Below, piece by piece: positions 1 to 9,442 of a stretch of DNA of 64,000 nucleotides. Position 1 is the first letter of the stretch, and each line of letters starts with the position of its first letter. Origin of the DNA: Ailurus styani (taxonomy: Eukaryota; Chordata; Mammalia; Carnivora; Ailuridae). The notes under the pieces are model-generated. The model was not told where the DNA came from and made no database searches. It worked only from the letters and a program-made list of their open reading frames with translations. The stretch spans positions 3,532,236 to 3,596,235 of the forward strand of contig LNAC01000019.1 of assembly GCA_002007465.1 (NCBI GenBank), in the 5' to 3' direction. Made by a program: the position numbers and the translations under genes.

Positions 1-44
1 GAATGAAGGAAGAATGAAAGGAGGGAGGGGAGGAAGGAAGGAAT
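1..44. repeat. GGAA-rich low-complexity tract
   Basis: Purine-only run of GGAA/GAAG/GGGA units at the left window edge, so its full extent is not visible. No other element can be read in it. Confidence 0.75.
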
Positions 45-400
45 CTAGCTGCCAGTGCCCAGCACTATGAAGGAAAGAGAACTCAGGGGGAGGGGATCTC
101 ACTATTCAGTACATGGTATGTTGACCTTACCTAAACCTCCTTTTCAGTCTTATTTCTATCCTCTACCAAACCTGGTATCATTCAGAATGAAGACTCTGCC
201 TCCATTTCTCCAGAAATTAAAACTTCTGTTGCCAGTTTGGTTGGTGATGGTGTTGGCCCTTGCCTGCACAGGAGAGGACAGGAATTCTGAGGGTCCAACT
301 ATACTCTTTTGTTCGTTTGTTTGTTTCCAGTTCCACCCTATACCCCTGCCTACAGAGCTAACTCTAGTTTCTGAGCCTTTACAGGGTTCTAGAGTAGGGA
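45..400. other. Unassigned sequence
   Basis: No repeat family or exon recognised. A 130-codon frame (55-447, +) is open here but starts at a non-ATG codon and runs into the following SINE tail. It shows no domain and is most likely chance. Confidence 0.5.
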
Positions 401-410
401 TGCATTTGTT

Positions 411-620
411 TTTTGGTTTTTTTTTAAGATTTTATTTATTTTTTTGATAGAGAGAGAGAGAGAGAGAGATCACAAGGAGGCAGAGAGGCAGGCAGAGGGA
501 GAGGGGGAAGCAGTCTCCCCGCTGAGCAGAGAGCCCGATGCGGGCCTCGATCCCAGGACCCTGAGATCATGACCTGAGCCGAAGACAGAGGCTTAACCCA
601 CTGAGCCACCCAGGTGCCCC
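411..620 (-). mobile_element. SINEC (tRNA-Lys-derived carnivore SINE)
   Basis: Reverse-oriented SINE. It opens with a T-run plus TTTATTTATT (the complement of the AATAAA/poly-A tail), passes through an AG-rich tract (the complement of the CT-rich region), and ends at the tRNA-like head GGCTTAACCCACTGAGCCAC. A target-site duplication flanks it: TGCATTTGTTTTTTG at 401-415 and TGCATTTGCTTTTTG at 622-636, 14 of 15 matching. The GGTTAA head variant marks a young, apparently mustelid-type subfamily. It has no coding capacity; such SINEs are mobilised in trans by L1 machinery. Confidence 0.95.
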
Positions 621-636
621 GTGCATTTGCTTTTTG

Positions 637-2111
637 ATGGTTTCCACAGCAAAGCAAACTTTCTTGCTACTCTGTTAACTTTTACCATTCAACCATCTGC
701 ATTCTGTCTTCCAACATTTTGTTGCTAGTTCTTGTCTCTGTTGCTTCTTCTGTCCTGTTTATCATCAGTCATTTTAGAGAGGCTTTAGGAAGGAGGTGTG
801 ATGAATGCACACATTCAACAGAGACCTCCTTCTGATTTTCTCATCTGAATTACTGAAAAGTAAATACAGCAGACACTCTTGACACCCTGTGCCATCTCCC
901 CTTGACTCACTTCTGCAGCTGCAGGAAACAGCATCTTCTAAGCATGCTAACAGCTTCCCACTCAAGCTCTTGCATCATTCCATTTCTCTGACCGAAGATT
1001 TTCTCCAGAACCAGAAAAGTTTGCTCAACCCTCACGTAAGGTATCCTAGGATTGCTGGGGATTTAACACCCCAACTAACGAAGAATAGAAGTCAGTGGGT
1101 TTACAGCCAACTTTCCCATACCTTGATGGGACATTTCTGAGGCATTCTGCCTAATTCCTCAGAAGTCCCCAGAGGACTGAGCCTAAATTTCCCATAGGGA
1201 TAACCTAATCCTCAGTTGGATTTTTTTCCTTTTCCTCTCTCACTTTCCACACTCTCTCAGTTATGTTTCCTGGGATCCTCTCCAAAATAAATTCCTTGTA
1301 TCTTAGGCCTTATCTCAAGGTCTGATTTTGCAAGAACTGAAATGAAGACAACTGGTTTTAGAAGTGCCCTCAGAAAGCATATTCTCAATGGTATGGAGAC
1401 AACAAAGCCCCCATTGGTGGTGGTAAGTTAGGTAGTGACAAACCCCTGGCACTTCATAAAATCACAAATACCAAAGCTTTCACCTGCTATGTCCCAGGAT
1501 GAAATAAAGGAGAAGCTGGAATTGTGCAATAATGCTATGCCTGACAGATATGGGGTTGTGGTAGTCATATGTGGTGTCTGGCTTTTTGTTCACGGGCCAG
1601 AAGCATTGAGGAAAGAGAATGATAGGTTTACATCATCCAACTATCAATTCAGAACATGGGGGAAAAAGCCAAAAAAAAGCCTCCTTGGAAATCCGCATTT
1701 CCTGCAGAGGGCAAACTATTCTGAAAACCCAGGTCTAATTGTAAGGACTACCAAACTGCAAAGGAGATTGAAGACACAGGACAGGCGAGCCTCTCAGGCA
1801 AAAGTCAGAGCCCAAGAAGGGAGGAAATGAGCCCTGAGACCTGAGATGAAGGCATGTGGGTAGATGCACTAGAAACCCTTAAACCCTGAGGTGTTCCTGA
1901 ACCATCCAGACTAGTATCCTTTACCCTGGTAGTAAAGGTAGCTTCCCATTGCCTAAAGACCATAGAAAGTCCTTCTCTGAAGCAGATAAAGCAGATGCCT
2001 CACTAATTATGCTTGTCTACCTCAATGTCTGCCCTTCCCTCCCCTCACTGCCTCTATGCCAAAAATGAGGAACATGTCTCAACATAGCCTGGGTCACGCT
2101 GTGAGAGATGT
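637..2111. other. Unassigned unique sequence
   Basis: No repeat, RNA gene or exon is recognised in this 1.5 kb. The longest frame (1435-1830, +, about 130 codons) has a lysine/arginine-rich end but no domain or signal I can name. Overlapping frames on both strands around 774-1140 argue against selection on any one of them. Confidence 0.5.
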
Positions 2112-2424
2112 GAACGATTTTATTTTCTAAAGAGTGCTGCAAAAATATCCCTCATCCCAATGGCTCTTCTACCATGCAAACTTGCCCTTCCCCTACCAAG
2201 AGATGGAGTCTAATTCTCCTCCCCTTGAAACCGAGCCTGACTTTACTTGCTTTAACCCACAGTGTACAGCGAAAGTCATACTGTGCGATTTCCAAGGTTG
2301 AATCATAAAAGGAGATGCAACTTCAACCTTGTTCATGGAGATGTTTGCCTTTGTGAGCTGGAGCCTGTAAGAAGACCAACTGCCCTGAGGCTACCATGCC
2401 TTAGAAAAGCCAAGGCGTATGAAA
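2112..2424 (+). mobile_element. MLT1-type LTR (ERVL-MaLR), decayed
   Basis: The segment follows the layout of the older MLT1 LTRs (I/J/K-like). It begins with TTTTCTAAAG and CCCTCATCCC, continues through AGAGATGGAGTCTAATTCTCC, GCGATTTCCAAGG and TCATAAAAGGAGATGCA, and ends at GTAAGAAGACCAACTGCCC. It is non-coding and strongly diverged, so it is a solo-LTR fossil with the 3' portion missing. MLT1 is well supported; the exact subfamily is not. Confidence 0.7.
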
Positions 2425-2475
2425 AGCAAGTACACTAGTTGCTTTAGTGGGAGACTCATGCTGAGAGTGAATGAG
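2425..2475 (+). repeat. Short copy of a segment repeated at 2723
   Basis: Positions 2425-2448 match 2723-2746 at 22 of 24 bases, with weaker similarity for another 20-30 bases. The downstream copy lies in the decayed retroviral pol segment. This may therefore be a second scrap of the same pol region or a small local duplication. The spacing is 298 bases. Confidence 0.55.
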
Positions 2476-2559
2476 CCCCACTGTCTTTCCCTTGTGAATG
2501 CACACTGCTTTAGCAGTAGTCTTCTGATAAATGCCAAAGGCTGTTGTTTATGCATGCAT

Positions 2560-3010
2560 CCTACTCATCATTTGCTACCTGGTCCTAGGGATAGGCTAAC
2601 TTTACTCCTTCCTGTTACGATATTGTCTACAGAGACCTCGATCATCTTCACATTCTGCACAACATCATACAGTCCCATTATATGAATGATGGCATGAGAA
2701 TTGGACTTGATTTTTTGGAAGGAGCAAGTATGCTAGTTGCTTTAGTAAAATATTTCATGCCAGAAGTTGAGAGAGAAACCCTACAAAGTTTCCAAGACCT
2801 GTCATAGCAGGGAAGGCTTTAGGGGTCCAGAGGTCTAGCACATCTCGTCTAAAATGATGCATGGCATTTATTACCACCAAGAAAGAGGCAAGGCACTTGG
2901 GAAGCTACTTTGGATACTTGAGGCAAAAATGACTACCCTAGAAAATAATACTTACTCTGACCCATTTATTAGAACACTGTTGGTTTTGAGGCGACCTTAG
3001 AAAGTATTTA
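2560..3010 (+). pseudogene. Endogenous retrovirus pol remnant (reverse transcriptase region), broken
   Basis: Conceptual translation shows reverse-transcriptase landmarks in order. RDLDHL is at 2631-2648 and HYMND is at 2676-2690, where retroviral RTs carry the YxDD catalytic box; here the first aspartate is replaced by N. A block starting TTKKEA is at 2873-2890, which fits the thumb/connection part of Pol. The two blocks are in different frames and stop codons interrupt both, so at least one frameshift and several nonsense changes separate it from any working enzyme. No LTR pair, gag or env is visible nearby. ERV origin is well supported; the class (ERV1 versus ERVL) is not settled. Confidence 0.7.
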
Positions 3011-3121
3011 AATAACCTCTTAAAGACTCAGTGTAACCATCAGCCTAGGGATGACTTCTCCCATGATTGGGTCGCTCTTCTCAAGGAGGTGGCATATGTT
3101 AAACCAATGACCTGGTTGGTT

Positions 3122-3143
3122 TATATATAGATATATATATATG
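3122..3143. repeat. TA-rich tract
   Basis: Short ATATAT run 18 bases upstream of the GATA microsatellite. Confidence 0.7.
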
Positions 3144-3160
3144 GAAATATCTAGTTGGTT

Positions 3161-3182
3161 TAGATAGATAGATGGATAGATG

Positions 3183-3230
<48 letters not shown>

Positions 3231-3231
3231 T
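3161..3231. repeat. (GATA)n microsatellite
   Basis: About 17 tetranucleotide units of TAGA/GATA with two GGAT interruptions near the left end. The uninterrupted right part (from about 3183) is long enough to be length-polymorphic. On the minus strand it reads as a poly-(SIYL) open frame, which is an artefact of the repeat. Confidence 0.95.
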
Positions 3232-3469
3232 AGTAGTCACTATATATTTTGTGTCCCCAATACGTAGAATACACGGGAATGGTAACTAAAGGATCCAAGT
3301 AGGAATGGCCCCATTCACCATATTCCCAATGACCCATTAGTGAAAACTTGTGGTTCTAATTGTTATAACTTCAGGCTCTTCCTGATCAAAGACCTTGATC
3401 TCAGGAAATGTGTGTAGAGGGGAACACTTCCCATAGGGATCAAGTAATGGCTTCACTGCATCTAAGCTA

Positions 3470-3668
3470 TTTTTTAAAGATGTCATTTATTCATCTGAGA
3501 AAGAGAGAGAGCAAAAGAGAGAGCACAAGCTGGGGGGGGAGGAGCAGAGAGAGAGAAGCAGACTCCCCACTGAGCGTGGAGTCAGATGTGGGGCTTGATC
3601 CCAGGACCCTGGGACCATGACCTGAACTGAAGGCAGATGCTCAACCAACAGAGCCATCCAGGTGCTCC
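3470..3668 (-). mobile_element. SINEC, older copy
   Basis: Inverted SINE: TTTTTTAAAGATGTCATTTA (tail complement), AG-rich middle, then TCCCAGGACCCTGGGACCAT and the head complement GAGCCATCCAGGTGCTCC. It is more diverged than the copy at 411 and no clear target-site duplication is seen, consistent with an older insertion. Confidence 0.9.
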
Positions 3669-4070
3669 ACTACTGACTGCCACTGGTTGATTTGGGGATC
3701 CTCATGTTGATAGATCAGCAGGCAAAACTGGAATTATCCTACTGTGAGGATACTTGACTCTGATTATCTTGAAGCGTTGGAGCTGCTGCAATACAAAGGG
3801 GGGCAGGAACTTGTCTGGAACTTGGGGGATTCACTGTGGTACCACTTAGCGCTTCAGTGCCTGGTGATAAGAGTAGAAGGGTGATGGAGGCGATGAGAGC
3901 CTGATAACAGAAAGGACAACAGGCCTCAATTGCTCAGAAATAAAGGTCTGGTCATCCTACAGAGCAGGCAACTTAACTAGCGACTGCTAGCTCAAGGTCA
4001 GGGAAATCTAGAACAGGTGGGAGAAGAAAGAGGTGATGAGTATGGAACATGGCCATGGGACCAGGTACAG
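3669..4070. other. Unassigned sequence
   Basis: Unique-looking DNA between a SINE and the 83-bp tandem duplication; nothing recognised. Confidence 0.5.
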
Positions 4071-4236
4071 CAGTAAAGATTCTGGAGTGTCCCACTACTT
4101 CTGTTCTTTTCAGTATTTTTTGGAAATTGCAGCTAGGTATGACCTTGAAATGCCAGTAAAGATTCTGGAGTGTCCCACTACTTCTGTTCTTTTCAGTATT
4201 TTTTGGAAATTGCAGCCAGGTATGACCTTGAATAAC
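4071..4236. repeat. Two-copy 83-bp tandem duplication
   Basis: Positions 4071-4153 and 4154-4236 are direct, adjacent copies with a period of 83. They differ at one base in the body (T/C in GCAG[T/C]AGG context) and only in the last few bases. Each copy contains a pyrimidine-rich run ending TTTTCAG. The near identity implies a recent duplication. Confidence 0.95.
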
Positions 4237-4774
4237 ACAGTAAACTCGAGGTGGGTGTAGGGGGTCTGATCAGAGCAAGGAGTAAACATGGTAATCACTA
4301 CGGACACACGCTCATGTCGCTGGTCCACCTCTTTGTTCCCTTGCAACTGGAACGAACATTTCCATGCACCAGACAGCCTCCCACCTGGAATGCCATAACT
4401 TTCTGCTTCTCTGCCAGAGGCCCCTCTCAGCCCACACTTTGGGCAGCTTGGAACATAATGCCTTCAAAGTCAACATTTAACCACTGAGGTTCCAGAATCA
4501 GAAGGTAAAAGCTCCAACTTCTCCACCTCTTCAGTAAGATTGGTTCACACATGTGTTCTACATAATTTCACAGAGGACCCCTGGTGGAGGTGAGCCCCAG
4601 GTGCCCAGAGTGATAGCTTGCTCATTAAGACATGCATTTTTACTTTTTTCTTTCCCTTTTTTAGCCTACTCCATCCAGTGAGCTCCTGAGATCACTAAGT
4701 AAACCACATGCAGTCCAGTCCTTATTTTGGAGTCTGTTCTTTGGGGAGACCAAACAAAGATGGTAAGTTTTCAT
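4237..4774. other. Unassigned sequence
   Basis: No element firmly assigned. Positions 4340-4440 have a faint resemblance to an L2 3' region (CCCACCTGGAATGCC), too weak to call. Confidence 0.45.
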
Positions 4775-4790
4775 TATAAGTTCATCTACC

Positions 4791-5370
4791 AGGGCACCTG
4801 GGTGGCTCAGTCGGTTAACCGTCTGCCTTCGGCTCAGGTCGTGATCCCAGGGTTCTGCTTGGCAGGGAGTCTGTTTCTCCCTCTCTCTCTCTGCCTCCTG
4901 CCCACCCACCCNTGGGTGGTCCCAGCCAGCCAGCCTCATGATACTCAGGACAAATGTGAACATCAGTGCACAGGGATGGTTTTTATGAAACCCTTAATTA
5001 TTTACATCCATTTCATTGGTAGTATGAGTTATCAAATATCAGTTATTGTAAATTATTAATACTTCATAATTATAAAGTGGAAAATGAGATCTTTCCTAAT
5101 TTATTTTTAAAATAATGGTTGAGTGGAAATACCTCAATTTGTTTCAAATTGTAGTTGTTTGTTCTGTGCTCTATTTCATTGAGTTGAAACTATGTGGTAA
5201 TATTTGCACATACCTTTGTGCATACGTATATATGAATAAAACTAGTAGTATTGGTATTGTGAAATGACATGTAGAGTTTCTCTAAGATCCCCCCCCCCGC
5301 TCCCTGCTTATGCTCTCTCTCTCTCTCTGCAATCTCTCTCAAATAAATAAATAAAATCTTTAAAAAAAAA
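4791..5370 (+). mobile_element. SINEC split by about 375 bp, with an N
   Basis: The SINE head and CT-rich part occupy 4791-4911 (GGGCACCTGGGTGGCTCAG onward, with an internal deletion of about 30 bases). The 3' part with CTCTCTCT, AAATAAATAAATAAAATC and poly-A occupies 5289-5370. One target-site duplication brackets the whole interval: ATAAGTTCATCTACC at 4776-4790 and ATAAGTTTGTCTACC at 5371-5385. Both halves are therefore one insertion, later interrupted. The interruption starts at the only ambiguous base of the window (4912), which sits between CCACCCACCC and TGGGTGG. Confidence 0.85.
4913..5288. other. Segment interrupting the SINE
   Basis: AT-rich sequence with no poly-A tail or terminal repeat of its own. 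The right half (about 5190-5280) weakly resembles an antisense L1 3'UTR. It ends at a run of C residues (5290-5298). It could be a real secondary insertion, a conversion tract or a mis-joined assembly. Confidence 0.5.
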
Positions 5371-5385
5371 ATAAGTTTGTCTACC

Positions 5386-5854
5386 TATACTTATTTGGCA
5401 CTTGTTACAAAAATAACTTTGTGGAGAAAAGAATAAAATTTTAGTTGATAGGCCTAAGCAATACATATTAGTAATAATAGTAAAAATGGGAAGAACAGTA
5501 AAAAGAAAGTTATTTTCACTAGTCTATAAAGAATGTAAAAATTGAACTTTGAAAAAATGTAGTAATACATTGTAAATATGTATATACTGTAAGAAGAGGA
5601 ATATTTTAATAACTATAGAAATAGTTGGTAGGGCTGTCAACTATCAAGGGATTATTTTGAAATTGCTATCATTGGCCAATGACTGTGATTAATGAAATCT
5701 ACACTTTCATGATGCAGGAGAAATAAATGTTATAAGTCAACTTAATAGGTATTCTTTTTTCCTTTAAAAGTTGTTGAGCTATTAGGTTACTAAGCCCCCT
5801 TTACCTTTCACTCTACAGAAGAGTTTTCACATACATGTGTACAAATACACATGT
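5386..5854. other. AT-rich unassigned sequence
   Basis: Low-GC DNA with no gene or repeat family recognised. Confidence 0.5.
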
Positions 5855-5884
5855 GTACACACACACACACACACACACACACAC
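5855..5884. repeat. (CA)n microsatellite
   Basis: About 14 CA units after an alternating TGTGTACA/ACATGTGT stretch. Confidence 0.95.
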
Positions 5885-7482
5885 TCCTCTTGGTATTTTA
5901 AACATTTTTCAAAGTGTAGCTCTATCTATAGACTTGTAGGTTTTACTTCGGTAATGCACACAGTAGTCCTTCTAGAATGCAATTTACAAAGAAATCCACA
6001 CTGAAGACAAGTGTGGAGTGGCTCTTCCTCTCTCTCCCACACATAGTACAAAACCCTCCAGAAGTGATCTTGGTAAGCCAGATTTAGAAGGGGCTCCATA
6101 TTCAGCGCAGAGGAAGAAAACATCAGTGCTGTCCTGAGAACACCAGTCAGTGATCAATACTCAGGAATAAACAATCTTTGCTCATTTTAAACTGTATAAA
6201 TATTGGTTGAATAAATCTATTTTGTCTTCTCTTTTGAGGGAATGTCAGTTTCTGAAACCAAATGATACACAGCTTCTTTCTTGCCACAGGCCTTGAACGC
6301 TCAGCTGTACCTCTAAACCCCATATACAGGTTTAGTTGACTCTCTATCTCCCCAGTCCTGCTTATCGCTTTTCCTGATAACAACTCCCTCACTTTTCAGA
6401 GGGAACAGCTCTTTCTCCACTGCAACCATGGGGTTCTGGTGTGAACTGCTAATTATAGCGCCGTGACTTCTCTGTTCCTGTCACCAGGGCAGGAATGTGG
6501 TTAATCATCATGTATTATGCACTGGCTTTCGTGATGGCTCCAAGAGGCTCTGGAAGCTAAACCAGTTAGAAGCCCTCCCCAGGATTTTCAAAGGGGAGCT
6601 AGGAGCGGAGGCAGAGCCCTTTCCTTGCTGGGGATGATGCCTGAAACAGACGTGTAGCCCCAGCACAGAGAAGAGAACAGGTCTGAAGGGATGAAGCCAG
6701 TCGCAGACAGAGGTGATACCAAGGGCGGAGTCCTGAGGTCCCCAAAGCTCTCTTTGGCCTCCCCTGTCCGTGGGGGCTGGTCCTCCCACTTTTTCCTCTC
6801 TTCTTCGAGCTCTAATATCTTTCCTGTTATCCCTCTTTCCTGCTCAAGGTAAGTCAAGTGGGGTTTCCAGTATTTACACCCAAGAGCCCTGATGACTGTA
6901 ATGCATTTATTTACTCTTTGTGTTGTTTTATCAAATAGCCATAAAATCACTGCCTCATTAGGCAAAGCATTCTGCTGCTTTTCCTTTCTGGTTTCTCAGG
7001 CATTGATTTCTAAGGAATATATACTACCTTCCGGGGTTTTTTCTCACCTGTTGCCCACACCCCACCCCACCCCAGCTCAGATACTGACTACCTGTGAAAA
7101 GCTGCTGACCCCACCACAAAATATATTGGCAGGTGGCAACCACCCCTCAGGGGCAGTAGGGAACATACGTCCCTAAATGATAATATCAGGTTACCAAAGC
7201 TAAGGCACTCAGTGTTCCAGGGAGGACCTAAGCAATTCCGAGGACTACCCCAACCTTTTTACCCCAATGATAAAAACAAGAGATCTCAGCAAATAACTCT
7301 TGTCTGCCACACGGCAGGAGTGACAATTCCTAACATCATCCTTCGTTACAATTCTGGAGACCTGACTCAATGTTTTTTTTAGAAGTTTTGCTTTCTGTTT
7401 CACCGAGTACTCCCCGTTTTTCCTCTCTTTACAGTCTCTGCATGATGCATGAATGTCAGCCATTTTCAGTTTAATTGCCATT
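5885..7482. other. Unassigned unique sequence
   Basis: 1.6 kb without a recognised repeat or exon. Opposed frames overlap at 6508-6965 (-) and 6892-7176 (+) and none shows a known domain. A CACCCCACCCC run lies at 7058-7073. Confidence 0.5.
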
Positions 7483-7855
7483 CTCTGTCCTAGTCTGCTT
7501 GGGCTGACACAACAAAATACCATAGACCGGGTAGTTGAAACAACAGAGAGTCATTTCTCATGGTTCTGGAGACTGGAAAGTCCAAGATCAAGGAGCTGGC
7601 AGATTTAGTTGTTGGGGAGAACTTTCTTCCTGCTTCTTGCTGGGCCCTCACTAGCCTATCTTTGATATGTGGACTTAGGGCAGGAGACTGTCTCTCTCTT
7701 ACTCTTTCTATAAGGGCCACTAATACCGTTGTGAGGACCCCACCCTCGTGATTTCATCTAAACCTAATCACCTCCCTAAGGCCCCCAATCTCCAAATGCC
7801 GTCACATCGGGGGTTAGGACTTCAACATACGAATTTAGTCCGTAATGCTCTGATC
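7483..7855 (-). mobile_element. MaLR LTR (MST/MLT1 group), inverted
   Basis: The strand shown contains the antisense layout of MaLR LTRs. It has CTAGTCTGCTTGGGCTG, ACAAAATACCATAGACCGGG, CATGGTTCTGGAGACTGGAA and GTCCAAGATCAAGGAGC, then TATAAGGGCCACTAATACC, ACCTAATCACCTCCC and GGGTTAGGACTTCAACATA. Order and spacing are complete across about 370 bases, so this is a nearly full solo LTR. It is non-coding; open frames across it (e.g. 7490-7720) are incidental. Confidence 0.9.
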
Positions 7856-8181
7856 AAAATTTAGATTTTGAAGAGGGTGCATTTGACTGGCTTGGCTGTG
7901 ATCACGGGGCCACTGTTGGCTGAGAGGTGGGCAGGGCACCTATTTTAATCCCAACAAACTTTATCCACTGGGAAATGGTAATCCTGCAAGGGAATTCAGA
8001 TGCCTTTGGTAAGAGGAATGGGTGCTAAGCAATAAAATACCCACAGCAGACAACTTCTGGTGTTTTCAACAGAGCTAAGCTGAATGAAATTGGGTATCAA
8101 CTGCCTCCTGAAATATCATATTCACCTGCAATATGTAAATAGATGAGAATGTTTCTCTTGAAATTCCTACTGTCGTTATTT
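7856..8181. other. Unassigned sequence
   Basis: No element recognised. Confidence 0.45.
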
Positions 8182-8280
8182 TTTACGTACTCCCTGCCCC
8201 TAGTGTGGGGTTTGAACTCATGACCCTGAGATAAAGAATCAATTGCATGTTCTATGGACAAAGCCAGTTAGGTGCACCCT
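8182..8280 (-). mobile_element. Old SINEC fragment
   Basis: Antisense head region: TAGTGTGGGGTTTGAACTCA, TGACCCTGAGAT and AGCCAGTTAGGTGCACCCT. The GGTTTGAACTC (B-box-like) form belongs to the older SINEC types. The CT-rich and tail portions are missing or decayed. Confidence 0.75.
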
Positions 8281-8591
8281 CCCCACCCCACACATTCATT
8301 TTTCCCTTCACTTAGCCTTAGGAAAGATTCCTAGAATTTTCTTTTTTCCTTCTTTTTATTTTTTCAACAGAAAAACAAATATTTTCTCAAACTTTCAAAA
8401 GGAAGCTTTCCTTTAAAACACCACCTTACTGGATCTATGGATTCTGATGTGGAAAGTTGTATTTTATATGTTTTTAAGTGAAAACAAGCAATTTCCAAAA
8501 TAGTAAGAAGTCCCATTTTGATAAAATATATTAAAATACAAGTATAATTGAATACATCCCCTAAAAGTGTTCATGGACATGAACCAAACCT
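8281..8591. other. Unassigned AT-rich sequence
   Basis: Contains a T-rich stretch at 8340-8370 but nothing that identifies an element. Confidence 0.45.
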
Positions 8592-9087
8592 GCAATAGTG
8601 GTGGGATAGGAAGAACAACGGCCCTCAAATATGCCCACATTTTAATTCCCAGGACCCCATGACAAAAGGTATTTTGCAGCCATGATTAAATTAAGGATTT
8701 GAGGTGAGGCAATGATCCTGGATTATTCAGGTGGTCCCAATGGAATCACAGGTGTCTTTATAAGTGACAGAGAAAAGCAAAAGAGCCAGTGTCCCAGTGA
8801 TGTGATATGAGAAGGACTCAGCAGCCTCTGTTGGCTCTGACCATGGGAAGGACCAGGAGCCAAGGGATGCAGGTAGCCTCTAGGAGCTGGAAAAGCCAAG
8901 GAAAGTCACTCTCCCCTAGAATCTCCAGAAAGGAACTCAGCCCTGGAAGAAACTTGATGTTAGCCCAGTGGGACCCATTTTGGATTTCCAACCTTCCAGA
9001 AATGTAAGATAATAAATTTGTGGGGTTCTTTTTTAAGCCACTGAGTTTATGGTAATTCATTAGAGCAGCAGTAAGCAAGTGATATGA
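8592..9087 (+). mobile_element. MLT1-type LTR (ERVL-MaLR), sense
   Basis: Sense-strand MaLR order: ATGCCCACATTTTAATTCCC, AAGGTATTTTGCAGCCATG, ATTAAATTAAGGATTTGAG, CAGGTGTCTTTATAAGTGA, GAACTCAGCCCTG, AACCTTCCAGAAATGTAAGA, then the polyadenylation signal AATAAATTTGTGG and AAGCCACTGAGTTTATGG. Close to full length. Together with the inverted MaLR at 7483 it gives two solo LTRs within 1.6 kb in opposite orientation. Confidence 0.88.
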
Positions 9088-9383
9088 GTGGTTTTTCTTG
9101 GGAAGTAGATTTGGGGGAGAAAGGAAGTGGGAGGAGACATCAAGAGACATTAATACTTCTAAACTGGGAATTTTTGCAAAAATATATTATTTGTATGCTA
9201 TAACCACTATATACATTTTTGGTGATGATTTGCAAGTAGGTTGTTTGATAACTCATTTTGAGAAGATTTTGCTGAATTTCCTGAAATTATCAGTTTTCTA
9301 TGAGGGATAATCTGGTACTTAGCATTCATAAAAGTAAAAAAAAATCTATAAGAGACTGTATTAGTTAAGAAATGTGTAAGCTG
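9088..9383. other. Unassigned sequence
   Basis: No element recognised. Confidence 0.4.
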
Positions 9384-9442
9384 CATGGATGTGTGTATGT
9401 GTGCATATGTATGTGTATGTGTGTGTTTGTGTATACATACAT
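9384..9442. repeat. TG/TATG-rich simple repeat
   Basis: Irregular run of TGTG, TATG and GTGCATATG units; too interrupted to be highly unstable. Confidence 0.8.

Noticed and set aside
3020..3337. Repetitive SIYL-containing open frame
   Set aside because: It is the GATA microsatellite read on the minus strand.
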